Assembly: GCA_035771175.1 (NCBI GenBank)
Contig: CM069606.1
Span: forward strand, 36,052,816 to 36,116,815
Direction: 5' to 3'
DNA length: 64,000 nucleotides
Source of the DNA: Paratinospora sagittata
Lineage: Eukaryota > Streptophyta > Magnoliopsida > Ranunculales > Menispermaceae
Shown: positions 20,670 to 32,186 of the stretch, one piece after another
How the letters are laid out: the number at the start of each line of letters is the position of its first letter
How positions within the stretch are numbered: the stretch's first letter is position 1
The notes under the pieces: model-generated
The model's input: the letters and a program-made list of their open reading frames with translations, nothing else
Told to the model about the DNA's origin: nothing
The model's database searches: none
Translations under genes and position numbers: made by a program

Positions 20670-21561
20670 AGTTGGTACTAGAAAACAATTCAAGGTATTT
20701 CTGTTTAATTGTTGCTTCTAGTTCCCATGTTGCTTCCTTTACGCCGTGGTGATCCCAGAGCACTTTCACAAGTGGTATGCTACGTCACCGTAGTTCTTGA
20801 GTTTTTCTATCTAAAATTTGTATCGCTCTCTCTTGATACTTTTTTCCTTCCTCAACCAGAACCTCGACTAAAGGGATGATATGCGAAGGATCAGGATGAT
20901 ACTTGCGAAGCATAGATAATTGAAAAATGTCATGAACCTTAGGCATGGACGATGGAAGGGACAGACGATAAGCAAGTTTGTCAATACTGCCCATCAGTCT
21001 GAGGGTGGAAGGCTGTGCTTATAGTGATCTTAGAACTCATTCTACTCTGGAAGCTTTTCCAAAATTTTGAAGTGAATCGAGGGTCTCGATCAGAGACGAT
21101 CGTGAGTGGTATGCCATGAAGGCGTACGATCACTCTTTCATATAGTTCTGCAAGTTTGACGGGGTTATCCGTGAACTTTATTGGCAAGAAGTGTGCAGAC
21201 TTTGTAAGTCTGTCAATGATACCCAGATAGCATCTTGCCCTTTATTATTTCGAGGTAAGGCCGTAACAAAATCCATTGCGATGTTCTCCCATTTCCATTC
21301 TCCAATAGGTAACGGCTGGAGAAGTCCGGAGGGAAGTTTTCTTTCTGCCTTAACTTTCTGGCAAACGAGACATCGAGCAACGAAGTCTGCAATTGCCTTC
21401 TTCATTCCAGAAAACCAGAATTGTCGCTTGACATCCTTGTACATCTTGTCACCCCCAGGATGCATAGCGTACCTCAAACAGTGCATCTCAGTGAGCACTT
21501 CTTTCTGAACCTCAGGATCGTTCGGTAGACAGAGACATTTTTTTATAGAAAACGACCCCAT
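20670..21561 (-). pseudogene. Gypsy-2 integrase, internally deleted
   Basis: Zinc finger and core start (CLRYAMHPGGDKMYKDVKRQ, CLVCQKVKAERKLPSGLLQP, WENIAMDFVTALPR) at 21561-21178; then, in another frame, IVSDRDPRFTSKFWKSF and HPQTDGQ (21187-20981). The text then jumps to the C-terminal module (AYRLSLPSSMPKVHDIFQLS, 20994-20785), with the Glu region and several hundred bases between lost. The tail VLWDHHGVKEATWELE (to about 20670) is chromodomain-like. Confidence 0.82.
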
Positions 21562-23122
21562 CTTCTGAGACCGACCAGTAAGGAAGGTCTTGTCCTCTGA
21601 GTAGAAGTTCTCATTTCTCCATCAACATAGGGTCATTGGCTTGAGCAGCTGAAATTTTCCGAACTAGCTCAGAGTTGGCTGATAATTGAGAGAGTCTTGA
21701 TGTTGTTCCCTCTTCGATTGGTTGTAAGTTAAAGTTCTCCATCTTTGTAGCCAACTTTCCCATTTCAAAGTTAAGAGTGCAAGCAACGTACGATTTTCTA
21801 CTCAGGGCATCAGCCACAACATTGGCTTTTCCGGGATGATACTGGAGTTGAAAGTCATAATCTTTCAAGAATTCCAACCATCGTCTTTGGCGGAGGTTTA
21901 GGTCTCTCTGAGTGTATATTTACTTAAGACTCTTGTGATCTGAGAAGACCTCGAACCGTTCACTGTATAAGTAATGACACCATAATTTCAGTGCAAATAC
22001 GACAGCTGCAAGTTCCAAGTCATGTGTTGGGTAATTACCCTCATGAATCTTCAGTTGCCTCGAGACATATGCAACAACTTGGCCTTCTTGCATGAGTACG
22101 ACACCTAAGCCTTGGAGAGAAGCGTCGGTGTATAATGAAAATCCAATTGCATTTCTTGGAGTGATAAGTACAGGTGTCGTCGTGAGGCGTTTCTTCAATT
22201 CCTGAAATGATGCTTCACAGGTGGGATTCTAGATGAATCGCACGTCTTTTCGAGTGAGCTTGGTCATAGGTTCAGCAATCTTTGAGAAGTCTTTGATGAA
22301 GCGTCTGTAATAGCTAGCCAAACCAAGAAAACTCCTAATCTGAGTAATAGTGGTAGGCTGCTTCCAGTTTAAAACTGCTTCAACCTTAGAAGGATCTACT
22401 TCAATGTCATTGCCTGAAACCACGTGGCCTAGGAATTGAACACGTTTCGCCCAGAATTCGCATTTACTCAACTTTGCATACAGTTGGTGGCTTCTCAAGT
22501 TATGAAGGACTATCTTCAAATGTATCTTATGGTCTTCCTCGGTTGAGGAATATATCAAGATGTCGTCCACAAAAACCACCACAAATTGGTCTAATTATAA
22601 CCTGAAGATGCGATTCATCAAATCCATGAATGTTGCAGGTGCATTTGTTAGACCGAACGGCATGACCAAGAACTCATAGTGACCGTACCGAGTTCTGAAC
22701 GTCGTCTTGGTAATGCCCGACTCTCGGATCCGGAGTTGGTGATAACCGGACCGTAAATCAATCTTAGTGAAGTATTTGGCATTTCGAAGTTGGTCGAACA
22801 AGTCATCGATCCTGGGCAACGGATATCTGTTCTTGATGGTGACGTTATTCAACTTGCGATAATCGATGCAAAGTCGTAACGAAGTATCATTTTTGCGAAC
22901 AAACAGAACTAGAGCGCCCCAGGGTGATGAACTCTTTCTGATGAAGCCATTACTCTCTAATTCCTTTAGTTGTTTGTCTAATTCGACCAGCTTGACATTT
23001 GACATTCTGTATGGTGGAATATAGATAGGCCATGTCCCAGGTATGAGGTTGATTTCAAAATCGAATTCTCGAACAGGCGGTAGACCAGGAAGGTCATTTA
23101 GAAAAACTGTTGGGAATTCCAA
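21562..23122 (-). pseudogene. Gypsy-2 reverse transcriptase-RNase H
   Basis: One frame with in-frame stops at about 22595, 22229, 21920 and 21611, and a frameshift near 21540 in an A-run. RT boxes: [58 protein letters not shown]. RNase [20 protein letters not shown]. Linker: [18 protein letters not shown]. Upstream it continues in frame from the gag-protease segment through a TAA at 23270. Confidence 0.88.
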
Positions 23123-23269
23123 TATTACCGGGACATCGTGTACTTCGAGAGGGTACAGTGCTGGTGATTCATTTTCTTCACTAAGGGATAGAGCTCGAAG
23201 TTGCGCCTTGAGAAGTGCAACTGTTGATTTGTGTAACCATTTTCTTGTTCCTTGAATCTTGACAAACCC

Positions 23270-24433
23270 TTATGTAGGCAAGGTTAACTGAACTTGCTTC
23301 TTCATACATTCGATTTTTGCATTCAGTGGTGCTAGCCAGTCCATGTCGAGGATGATGTCGAAGTCTTCGATGTCCATCACAAAGAGATCTGCATATATTA
23401 TTTGTTCTGACATTCGAAGCTCACATCGAGAACACTGCAAATTCACGTCAGTACCAAATCCGAACGGTGATGTGACATGGAGTGTGATGTTTGTGGGTTC
23501 AGGCTGCAGGCCTAAATGTCTTACCAATGTCGACGATATAAAAGAATGCGTAGCAACTGAATCAAACAAAACATGCACCATTGTATTGAACAAAAGAAAG
23601 GTACCTTCGACTACATTGTTGTCTGGGAGGGGTTGTTGAGCGATGGCAAATGCTCTGCCCTGATTCTGTTGACCCTGGTTTTGCTGGTTCTCCCTGGGTT
23701 GGGCATTAGCAGCAGGTGGTGCTTGTTGGATTGGAACAACGGGAATAGATTGTTGAATGTGCGGACAAACATATTTTACATGGCCCTTCTGGCCGCAGTT
23801 GAAACACGTCGGCTTATACTGCGGATGGTTCTGTTGGCCATGCTGATTGCGGTGTCGACCACCACCTCTGCCATTGCCATTTCTATGGCCACCCCTTCCA
23901 TAACGACCTCTGCGGCCATGATTACGAAAACCCTGATGGTTAGGGTTAGAAGGTTCAGCCGCAGGTGTTGTGGCCTCATTCTTCGAAACAGGGGCTAGGA
24001 GGGCTGGGTTTTGATTGTAGTAGGGCTTCTTCTTGTTGCCCTGTTGCGATCCTTCTTGGGAAAACATTGCAGGCCATTTTCCCTTATTCATTCTCTGCTC
24101 CTGTATGATCTTTTCTTGTTCAAAGCTCATGGCCTTGTCAACAACCTCCTTGTAAATCTTGAGATCCATTAAGATGGTGGAGAGAGAGTAGATTGATAAT
24201 TCTTTGAACTTTCCAGCATATTCCTTGACGGTCATGCTGCCCTGGTATAACTTAGCAAATTTTTGGTGCTTGTGCCTCTTCACAGCGCCGGAAAAATACT
24301 CATCAATAAACATTGACTCGAATTGTTGCCAAGTCATATCTGCAGTGTTGACCCTTGGGTCCTCTTTCACTGTTATCCACCATGTGTTTGCCCCACCAAC
24401 AAGTTGGTAGGTCGCTAGTGGAATTTTTCGAGC
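23270..24433 (-). pseudogene. Gypsy-2 gag (C-terminal part) and protease
   Basis: 366-codon open frame plus about 60 bp upstream. It shows the retrotransposon gag motif (MTWQQFESMFIDEYF ... YAGKFKELS), a Gly/Arg-rich basic stretch, a CCHC knuckle (CFNCGQKGHVKYVC, about residue 190) and an aspartic protease. The protease active-site triad reads D-S-V (VLFDSVATHSFIS) instead of D-S-G, which should abolish activity. The second conserved box is present (FDIILDMDWLAPLNAKIECM). The N-terminal part of gag is cut off at the junction with LTR-3. Confidence 0.85.
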
Positions 24434-26261
24434 ATTCTAAAAATCTACAGAGAAACGCACCCTTTGCAGGAAACAAAGACCAAATCTGTTTCTGGGCAAG
24501 GAGGAGCGTGCTCCTGAGCCTTCTGACAGTTTTTTTTTATAAGTCGGTAAAGCAGTTTGCACGTAAATAAAAGAGGTTTTTGGCCCATTCTTAGCTCATT
24601 TGAGCTGGTTTGAGTTCTAAAGATTCTAAAGAAAGGGAAAATGAAGGGGAAAAGGAGAACGAAGAGCTAAGGTAGCAATTATGAGGCTCCGGTAAGTGAT
24701 TTTTAACTCAAAACTTGCGAATTTTCATTCCTTTCTTTGATTTGTTCAACATATGTGAAGTTGAACGAATTTGGTGATGGTTGAACGAAATTGTGATGGC
24801 CTGGGGTTGGCCAAATCTGTGGCTTTTGCATTTAATTATGTTTTTAATGGGCTCTTGATGGAAATTAAGATTATGGCATGTAAAATCTATAGGGAAATTG
24901 GTGTTGAATTGAGGGCACACCCAAACCTTGTTCTATACAAAAACAGCTAAGCGTTTGAGGGTGTTCAAATTGGTGTTTATGAGATTTAAATGATGAATCT
25001 TGACTTAAATAGGTTCAATTAGGATGTGTACATAAATTGGACGGTGAAATTGTTGGAAATTGATGTTTTGTGTTGGGAATGTCCCAACTAGGGACTGTTT
25101 AAGCTTGGAGTGGGAGTTTTGTGTGTTGTAGCTAGAAATTGTAGTTGAATGTGAATTATATTGTGATATGTACAGATTGTCATTGAGAAAGTGGCTGCAT
25201 CTTGAGTGATTAGCTGGAAATCTATGAACAACTTGTGTAGGGGCTATAAAGGTGTACTTTGATGAGTGGGAAAGCGTAGGATTGTACCCATTGTGAGTAT
25301 TTCTTACTTTTGGTTTTATGTATGGTATTATATGTATAAATCCAATTAGTTAAATGTAAGCATGATATTGTACTTACATATGTGTTTTAAATACATGAAA
25401 TAGTTTTAGTAATGGAGCATGTCTTGGGATCTATTGAATAGGTCACCGACATGAGAAGCCCTCCTAAGAGAATCCGATTGGCTAGGATCTATAAATGGCA
25501 AAAGTAAGGACGGTGCACTCCTTGGGTATAATGAGGGGAAGATGCACTTACTCTCCTAAGATCTATGAATGGGTAAATTGTAGACTGTGCACTTCTTATC
25601 GATGCATAATGAGGGGCAAATGCGCATAATTACCTAAAAGGTGGGAAATGGACAGTATGGTCTTATACTGAGACTTGCATTGTCGTGAAAATGCATGGAT
25701 ATGATGAAACATATATTGATCATGTATTCATAACTGATTAACTTGCTTGCATCATGATATAAATATTGTTTTAATGTCATGTTTTGTTATCAATGCATAT
25801 GTAATGTCATAGGTAGAATATTCATTGGGCTAGTTGTTGCTCAACCCAAACTCCCAATCTTTTCAGGGCAAGACATCAAGGGCAAAGGCAAAATTCAGGA
25901 GATGTAACTACGATGTTTGCTAAATGTATGTATTTATATATTTGTGGAGATTTGGGAAGTCCTTATGTATTTTGTTTACATATACATGACACTATGTACC
26001 GTATTTATAATTTAGATGAGTGTGTGGACATGTATATAAGATGAACAACTAAGTTGTTATGTGAAATGGATAGAATGGAATGGTTTGATAATATGTTATT
26101 ATTAGTGGATGGAAGAATTTTTAGGATGATATTGTATGATATGCAAATGGATAATTCAGTGTGTGGATAGGTTATGCTGACATGGTATCAAATACTTCTA
26201 GGTGTGGCGTATGTGGGTGTTCTGTGTCAGTCGTGACGTCACCTACGAAAGGGGGTCGCGA
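24434..26261. repeat. LTR-3, right copy, 5' truncated
   Basis: From the junction with Gypsy-2 gag to the terminus GGGGGTCGCGACA, followed by TTTAC (26262-26266), the partner of the TSD at 14857-14861. 24434-25343 duplicates 15154-16040. The rest (to 26261) is unique here. Combining both copies gives a full LTR of about 2.1 kb. No internal element sequence is attached, so the original was probably a solo LTR. Confidence 0.82.
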
Positions 26262-26522
26262 CATTTACCTTCTCTACCACATGCTAAAATTTGTCTATTT
26301 TTTTTTCCATTTTTCGTTTCTCCTTGTACCTCTGATCTTTGTACCAAAGCCTTCGCGTTGAGCATACTCGTTGTAGAACTCTTGAATATCTTGTAATGAT
26401 TTGAATTGCATCCCTGTCTTTGGTACTAAATGATCATCATTGACTTCATATATATATTCTTTGACTAGCTTCCCCATTATCTCTTTCGATATTTTTTCTT
26501 CTATCAGTTGATTTTTCACCAT
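26262..26522 (-). pseudogene. FAR1/FHY3-like gene relic: N-terminal DNA-binding domain
   Basis: Minus-strand frame with the FAR1 domain signature: GMQFKSLQDIQEFYNEYAQR, then EGFGTKIRGTRRNEKWKK. After a likely 1-nt change in an A-run the frame continues as ILACGREGK up to the TTTAC (minus GTAAA) target site. Across the LTR-3 insertion the reading resumes at 14861 with CDQKHKNK. The match across the gap shows LTR-3 inserted into this gene. Confidence 0.75.
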
Positions 26523-26869
26523 TTTCTACCACTGCTTCCTTGCTAGATAGCTCTTCTGTTGATAGTTCTTCCGTTATCAAAATAAATCATCAAACATCGT
26601 AGTAGAGTGAAGCAAATACAAAAATAATAATAATTAAAATAAACTAAACAAAAATAAATTAAATTAAAAGGACATAATTATATATAAATTACATCATCGC
26701 ATGTAATTCACACAAGATAAACCATAAATTTCTCAAAATCTAACTACCCACTTCAAATGAGTTATAATTTCTTTAACATTTGAATTAGTTGAGGCTTCTG
26801 CAACCACTGGAGGTAATATTAACTCATACATGTTGCTTTTCTTTCAACCTTCTGCGTTGTCTTAACATT
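26523..26869 (+). pseudogene. FAR1-like upstream region and 5'-truncated TFIIS-N exon
   Basis: 26523-26734 lies upstream of the FAR1-like relic (minus strand) and shows nothing coding. From about 26787 the sequence matches 12425-12505: the last part of exon 12 (GAGGCTTCTGCAACCAC) ending at 26812 with an intact donor GGAG|GTAATA, then intron up to the GAACT target site of Copia-B. All earlier exons of this gene copy are absent. Confidence 0.75.
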
Positions 26870-26874
26870 GAACT

Positions 26875-27603
26875 TGTTGGAAAATGGGAATATAAAACAT
26901 GGTTTTTCACCATTTTCAGTTAAATATTAAAGTGGGACCCACAAATTATTTTGGGTGGGTCCAAGTTGATTATTAATCTTTGATATGTGAAGATTAAGAT
27001 AATATAAGTATTTAGCTATACCCATTTATATATGAATGAAAAATTGAGTCTAAAGTAGCCTACTTGATATATGTAAAGTAGTAAAATTTGAAAGCAATCT
27101 TTTAGTCCCACATGGGAAAGATAGAATTCTAATTATTTACTTATAAGTATAGCTAGAATACTATACTTGAATTTCAGTTAACACACACACAATGAAGACT
27201 CAGGAGTGATGCTTTGCATCACCCCCGTGCACGTGCTCGCGTGTGCAAGGGCGAAAGGGCGATGAGTTGAAGTGTGGCTATCACAAGAAGGAGATTGTTG
27301 TACCCTTAGATACAAGTGTCATATACCGTGAGCACCTAAGCGAGACATAATTGTCTTAAAGACATAAAGTTACACTATAGCCTCAATCTACGTCATTACT
27401 CTACTGGAATAATAATTGATCTAATTTAACTAGATTTAGTCTTGTACCTGGTACCTTTAAATAGTGAACGGGAGGCAGCTTGCTACTTTAAAAGAGTGGT
27501 ATTTAAGCGATACCATTGAGACTTCACCACTCAGACTGGAGACTAATCTAGTTGATTATTTTGAAAGCTATTTTCAGTGATTGTTGCCACCATACAGTCA
27601 ACA
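26875..27603 (+). repeat. Copia-B 5' LTR, lacking its promoter block
   Basis: TGTTGGAAAATGGG ... CAGTCAACA, 729 bp. Compared with the 1186-bp 3' LTR it lacks about 480 bp between GGGCGA and TGAGTTGAAG (31323-31802 in the 3' LTR), including the TATA box. Copia-A has the same deletion. Confidence 0.88.
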
Positions 27604-27718
27604 ATCTTAAGACAATTATGCTAATGGATATAGACATTGTCCCTAAACCAACTACTACTTATAAACCTGAGAAGCCAGGAAGTTCGCTGGCACTGACTTC
27701 AAAAGTTGGCACTAGAAG

Positions 27719-28770
27719 ATGTTAGTTTACCTGACCACCCTCAACTTGGTTAAGGTGTTAAATGAAGACGAACCTAAACTGAGTAATGATGAGACTGACA
27801 AACATGTTATTGTTGCAATTCAAGCATGGAGACACTCTGATTTTCTATGCAAGAATTATATTCTGAATGGGCTGGAAAATACACTGTATAATGTGTATAG
27901 TACAGTCTATACTGCCAAGGAACTCTGGAATTCTTTGGATAAAAAATACAAGACTGAAGATGCTGGCCATAAGAAATTTGTGGTCAGCAGCTTCCTTGAT
28001 TACAAGATGGTGGACTCAAAGACTGTGTTGGATCAAGTTCAAGAGTTACAGATTATTCTCCACGAGATTCATGCAGAAGTTTCCACCTACTTAGAAAGAT
28101 TTCAAGAACTATCTCAAGCACAAGCGTAAGGAGATGGGACTTGAGGACCTTATTATCAGATTGCGGATTGAACAAGACAATAAGAATCAAGACAAGAAAA
28201 CTAGAGACCATACATAGCCTAAAGTTAGCCTTGTGGAGGGAAAGCACACCATGAATAAGAAGCGCAAGCACACTGGTGATAGTCAGGCCAAAAAGAAAGG
28301 CAAATCTCATAAGTTCAATGGCAAGTGCTATAATTGCTAAAAACAAGGGCACAAAGCCAAAGATTTTCGATTGAAAGGAAAGTCCAAGAACGATCAAGTC
28401 AATATGACTGAGGAGAAGACTGAAGATGTAACTGACCTGATGCTATCTGTTGTGGTCTTTGAAGCCAACATGGTTGATGAACCTAGAGAGTGGTGGATTG
28501 ATACTGGAGCCACCCGACATGTCTGTGCTGATAAGAACATGTTTTCCTCTTATACAACAATAAGATGACGTAATCTAATCATGGGCAATTCAGCAATTTC
28601 AACAATAACGGGACTTGGGAAGGTGGTTCTCAAGATGACCTCAGGAAATGAACTCACCTTGATCGATGTGTTGCATTTACCTGACATCCGGAATAATGTT
28701 TCAGGCTCACTGTTAAGCAAAAGTGGTTTTAGGATGGTCTTTGACTCCAATAAAGTTTACCAAGAAAATG
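27719..28770 (+). pseudogene. Copia-B gag and protease
   Basis: Gag open from 27719 to 28129 (same UBN2-type motifs as Copia-A and slightly longer, with an intact QVQELQIILHEIHAEVSTYL segment that Copia-A partly lacks). It stops after SQAQA as in Copia-A. The knuckle is CYNC then TAA, again shared. Protease at 28371-28568 (WWIDTGATRHVCADKN) and 28581-28750. At about 28755 the text jumps to RT: FDSNK is followed by VYQENVE in place of the Copia-A sequence. Confidence 0.8.
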
Positions 28771-30341
28771 TTGAATAGACATTTTGATATGAAAGATATG
28801 GGCATTGCTGATGTTATTTTAGAGATTAAAATTTCTAAAATATTTGATGGATTAGTCTTGTCTCAATCTCATTATATTGAGAAAATATTGATTAAGTTCA
28901 ATAAATATGATACTAGTCCTATAAAAACACCAATAAATGTTAATTTACATCTTATCAAGAATAAAGGGCAACGCGAAAATCAATTAGAATATTCACGTAT
29001 ATACTTGGCAGTCTAATGTATGTAGGGGTGTTCATCGAGACCGACCAAACCGAAAAATCGAACTAAACCGATACGATCGGTTCGGTTTGGTTCAGTTTTT
29101 GTGAAGTTCGATTCGGTTTTCAATTTAAGGAATGAAAAAATACCGATCAGTTTGGTTCGGTTTTCAGTTTAGACATTGAAAAATCGAATTTAACCCAAAC
29201 CGAACCGAACTTGAGGGTAATACTGTCATTTCTCCTATAACCCTAAACTTTAAATATGTAGGAACATGATTAAAATATCCTCTGAACTTGCTTTTAATTT
29301 TTATTTGTTTAACTATTGGATACTTGGAATTGGACGTGCAGGCAAATAAAAAAATTGTCTTAAAAAAGGCTTTGAATGAAAAACATGTAGAAATTTTCCA
29401 TGTCAATCTCTTTTAGTATTCCTATTATTAAACGTAATAATGTATTTTGTGTTTTAATTGTAGTGATAAAACTATATATTATATTTTTCAAAGTATTGAA
29501 TGTGTTTTGAAAAGGTAAAATAGTGTTAAGTACAAAATTTATAACTGTAAAATTGTCGTAACTAACTCGATCAACCCAAATCGAATCAAACCGAACAAAT
29601 TCGATTCGGTTTGAGTATTAGTTTGGTTCGGTTTCGATTTCAGAAAACCCAACTCGAACTAAGTTCGGTTCGGTTTCGATTTTTATAAAAAATCGAACCA
29701 AACCGAGGTTTGCACACCCCTAAATGTATGTTATGGTATGTACGCGACCTGACATAGCATGTGCAATTAAGAAATTGAGTCGATTTGCAAAAAATTCAGG
29801 CAAGGCTCATTGGAAAGCTTTGATTAGGGTACTTAGATATCTAAGGTACACACAACATTATGAATTGCATTATACAAGACATCCAGCTGTTCTAAAAGGA
29901 TATAGTAATGCAAACTGGATATCTGACTCCAAGAACACAAAATCTACGAGTGGATATGTGTTCACAATTGGAGGATGAGCGATATCATGAAAATCCTCAA
30001 AATAAACATGTATAGCCAAATCCACTATGGAATCTGAATTTATAGCTTTAGAAAAGGCTGGAGAAGAAGTCGAATGGCTTCGTAACTTTTTAAAGGATAT
30101 TCCGTGTTGGTCCAAACCTGTCTCAGCAATATGCATTCATTGTGATAGTATGTCTGTTATAGCTAGAGCACAAAATAAGATGTATAATAGTAAGTCAAGA
30201 CATATACGTCGAAGACACAACACCATTAAACAGTTACTTGAAAATGGAGTAATATCCATAGATTATATCAAATCTAAGGACAACCTTGCGGATCCACTAA
30301 CTAAAGGTTTGCCTAGAAATCAAGTACACTGTTGGGGTTAA
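28752..30341 (+). pseudogene. Copia-B RT C-terminal part and RNase H, split by a MITE
   Basis: 28752-29014 is the end of RT (FDMKDMGIADVILEIKISK, LSQSHYIEKILIKFNKYD). After the MITE (29023-29722) reading resumes with [18 protein letters not shown], RNase H motifs ([20 protein letters not shown] with Asn for Asp in S-D-A-D-W; STMESEFIALEKAGEEVEWL; CDSMSVIARAQNKMYNSKSR) and the C-terminal NLADPLTKGLPR. Stops at about 29980-30010. Confidence 0.85.
29023..29722. mobile_element. hAT-type MITE with perfect 8-bp TSD
   Basis: Ends TAGGGGTGTTCATCG ... TGCACACCCCTA, flanked by AATGTATG at 29015-29022 and 29723-29730. 700 bp, AT-rich centre, with repeated GGTTCGGTTTGG/CCAAACCGAACC motifs near both ends that can pair. 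No coding capacity, so mobilised in trans by a hAT transposase (family knowledge). It inserted in Copia-B RNase H after that element was in place. Confidence 0.9.
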
Positions 30342-30957
30342 AGCCTATTAAATAGAGTTTTATAGTGGAAACCCAACCTAGATTATTAGAGATACCAAGA
30401 ACTAGGTTCAAAAGGGACAACTAAATTATGAAATCTGGTGTAGCAGTAAGAAAAATCACACTCCTACCCATTCCTATGATACAATAGTTATGCCTGTAAA
30501 ATGAGTAAGGATAAGCATTATTTTTAATGATTCCTATGACATATTAATTATGTGGGGTATAGCAGGGATGCTCTTAATAGAACTGGGCCAATTCTATGAG
30601 GATTTTAAGGCTTGAATTCTCTAAAGCACTCATGAATCCAGGAGTTGTTTAGGGCCAAAATGGGCACAACCGTGAGAACCAAAATTGTTTGGAATTGAGT
30701 TGTGTATACATTACTGTCTTGGTTTGCATCAATGGTTGAACAGTTCAAGACATCGTGTTCACTGATTAGCTAGCAAATTCGATAGTGTTTTACTAGGAAA
30801 GGTTCAAAGCCACAAGTTACCTATCCCGATGCAACTCATTCCACTAGTACTCTCTCTAGTGTCTGAATTAATTTTTTTTCAAAATTACATCAAAAATCCA
30901 TTTATGTGGGGGATAATAGAAAGTGCAATTAGTTCAATTTCCATTCATGTGGGGGAT

Positions 30958-32143
30958 TGTTGGAAAATGGGCAAATAAAACATGATTTTTCATCATTTTC
31001 AGCTAAATATTAAAGTGAGGCCCACAAGTGATTTTGGATGGGTCCAAGTTGATTATTAATTTTTGATATGTGAAGATTAAGAATATATAAGTATTTAGCT
31101 ATACCCATTTATATATGAATGATAAATTGAGTCTAAAATAGCCTACTTGATATGTGTAAAGTGGTAAAATTTGGAAACAATCTTTTAGTCTCACATGGGA
31201 AAGACAGAGTTCTAATTATTTACTTATAAGTATAGCTAGAATACTACACTTGAATTTCAGCTAACACACACACAATGAAGGCTCAGGGGTGATGCACGCG
31301 CACACGTGTGCGAGGGCGAAAAGGGGATTGGGCGTCTTAGGGCGCATTGGGCGCACAGCACTTTGCACTTTGCACGTACACATCGTCGATATTTGATCAG
31401 ACGGATGAGATGCATCCATGTAAGATCGGGTCTGGAACGTCTAGATACGATGAATATAGTTATTTGTCTAGGTGCGATGTACGAAGATGCGACGGTGGGG
31501 GATCGGATGCGCTGATCGAGATTATCAAATCGCGACCGATTGGATCGACAGCGATCGAACGGTGCGAGATCGGTTGCGACGAGCGAAACCGTTAGATTGA
31601 GCCTAAATCGATCAAACTCGATCCAACGGTGCAGAAACAGACACCATGTACAGCCACGATTTGCCTATAAATAGAGTCTTCCAAAACTCAGAAAATCATC
31701 CCAAAAAATTCTAAAATCTATGAATTTTCTTCTCTTCTCTCTTCTCTGCTTTTAGCATTCTTTTGTGAGTGAGTACAACCAATTTTCGTTCGATTATTCT
31801 TGTGAGTTGAAGTGTTGTTGTCACAAGAAGGAGATTGTTGTATCCTTAGAGACAAATGTTATATACCATGAACTCCTAAGCGGGACATAATTGTCTTAAA
31901 GACATAGAGTTACCCTCTAGCTTTAATCTATGTCATTACTCTACTAGAATAGTAATTGATCTAGTTTAACTAGATATAATCTTGTACCCGGTACCTTTAA
32001 ATAGTGAACGGGAGGCAGCTTGTTGCTCTAGAAGAGTGGTATTTAAGCGAGACCATTGTGACTCCACCACTCAGACTGGAGACTAATCGAGTTGATTATT
32101 TTAAAAGCTATTTTTCAGTGATTATTGCCCCCATACAGTAACA
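30958..32143 (+). repeat. Copia-B 3' LTR, full length
   Basis: Starts TGTTGGAAAATGGG after the purine tract CATGTGGGGGAT and ends CATACAGTAACA before the TSD. It retains the block absent from the 5' LTRs: a GC-richer segment (31300-31640) with many GATCGA/CGATCG motifs, and the TATA box. Confidence 0.88.
31664..31672 (+). promoter_or_regulatory. Copia-B LTR TATA box
   Basis: CTATAAATA within GCCTATAAATAGAGTC, a strong plant-type TATA box followed by a CT-rich likely transcription start region (31725-31750). It is present only in the 3' LTR. Confidence 0.7.
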
Positions 32144-32186
32144 GAACTATCTAAATTAATTCTACATGCCATTATTGGTTGCTTCA

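Larger units (their letters stand above)
19233..24433 (-). mobile_element. Gypsy-2: 5'-truncated Ty3/gypsy element with accessory ORF
   Basis: Minus-strand element: partial gag, protease, RT-RNase H, integrase with chromodomain-like tail, an extra 165-codon ORF, polypurine tract and 3' LTR. The 5' LTR, PBS and gag start are missing: at about 24433 gag sequence passes directly into LTR-3 at a shared GCATTCT. AAAGG (19228-19232) next to the LTR is the candidate target duplication, but its partner is lost. Fewer breaks than Gypsy-1, so probably younger. Confidence 0.88.
26875..32143 (+). mobile_element. Copia-B: Ty1/copia element with 5-bp TSD, internally deleted
   Basis: Flanked by GAACT at 26870-26874 and 32144-32148. 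Order: 5' LTR (26875-27603), gag, protease, then a deletion from protease to the RT thumb, RNase H split by a hAT MITE, polypurine tract (about 30950-30957) and 3' LTR (30958-32143). It sits in the intron after exon 12 of the second TFIIS-N gene copy, in the gene's orientation. Non-autonomous. Confidence 0.92.

Noticed and set aside
31306..31595. Open frames in the GC-richer part of the Copia-B 3' LTR
   Set aside because: Located in U3/promoter sequence upstream of the TATA box; no domain and no counterpart elsewhere.
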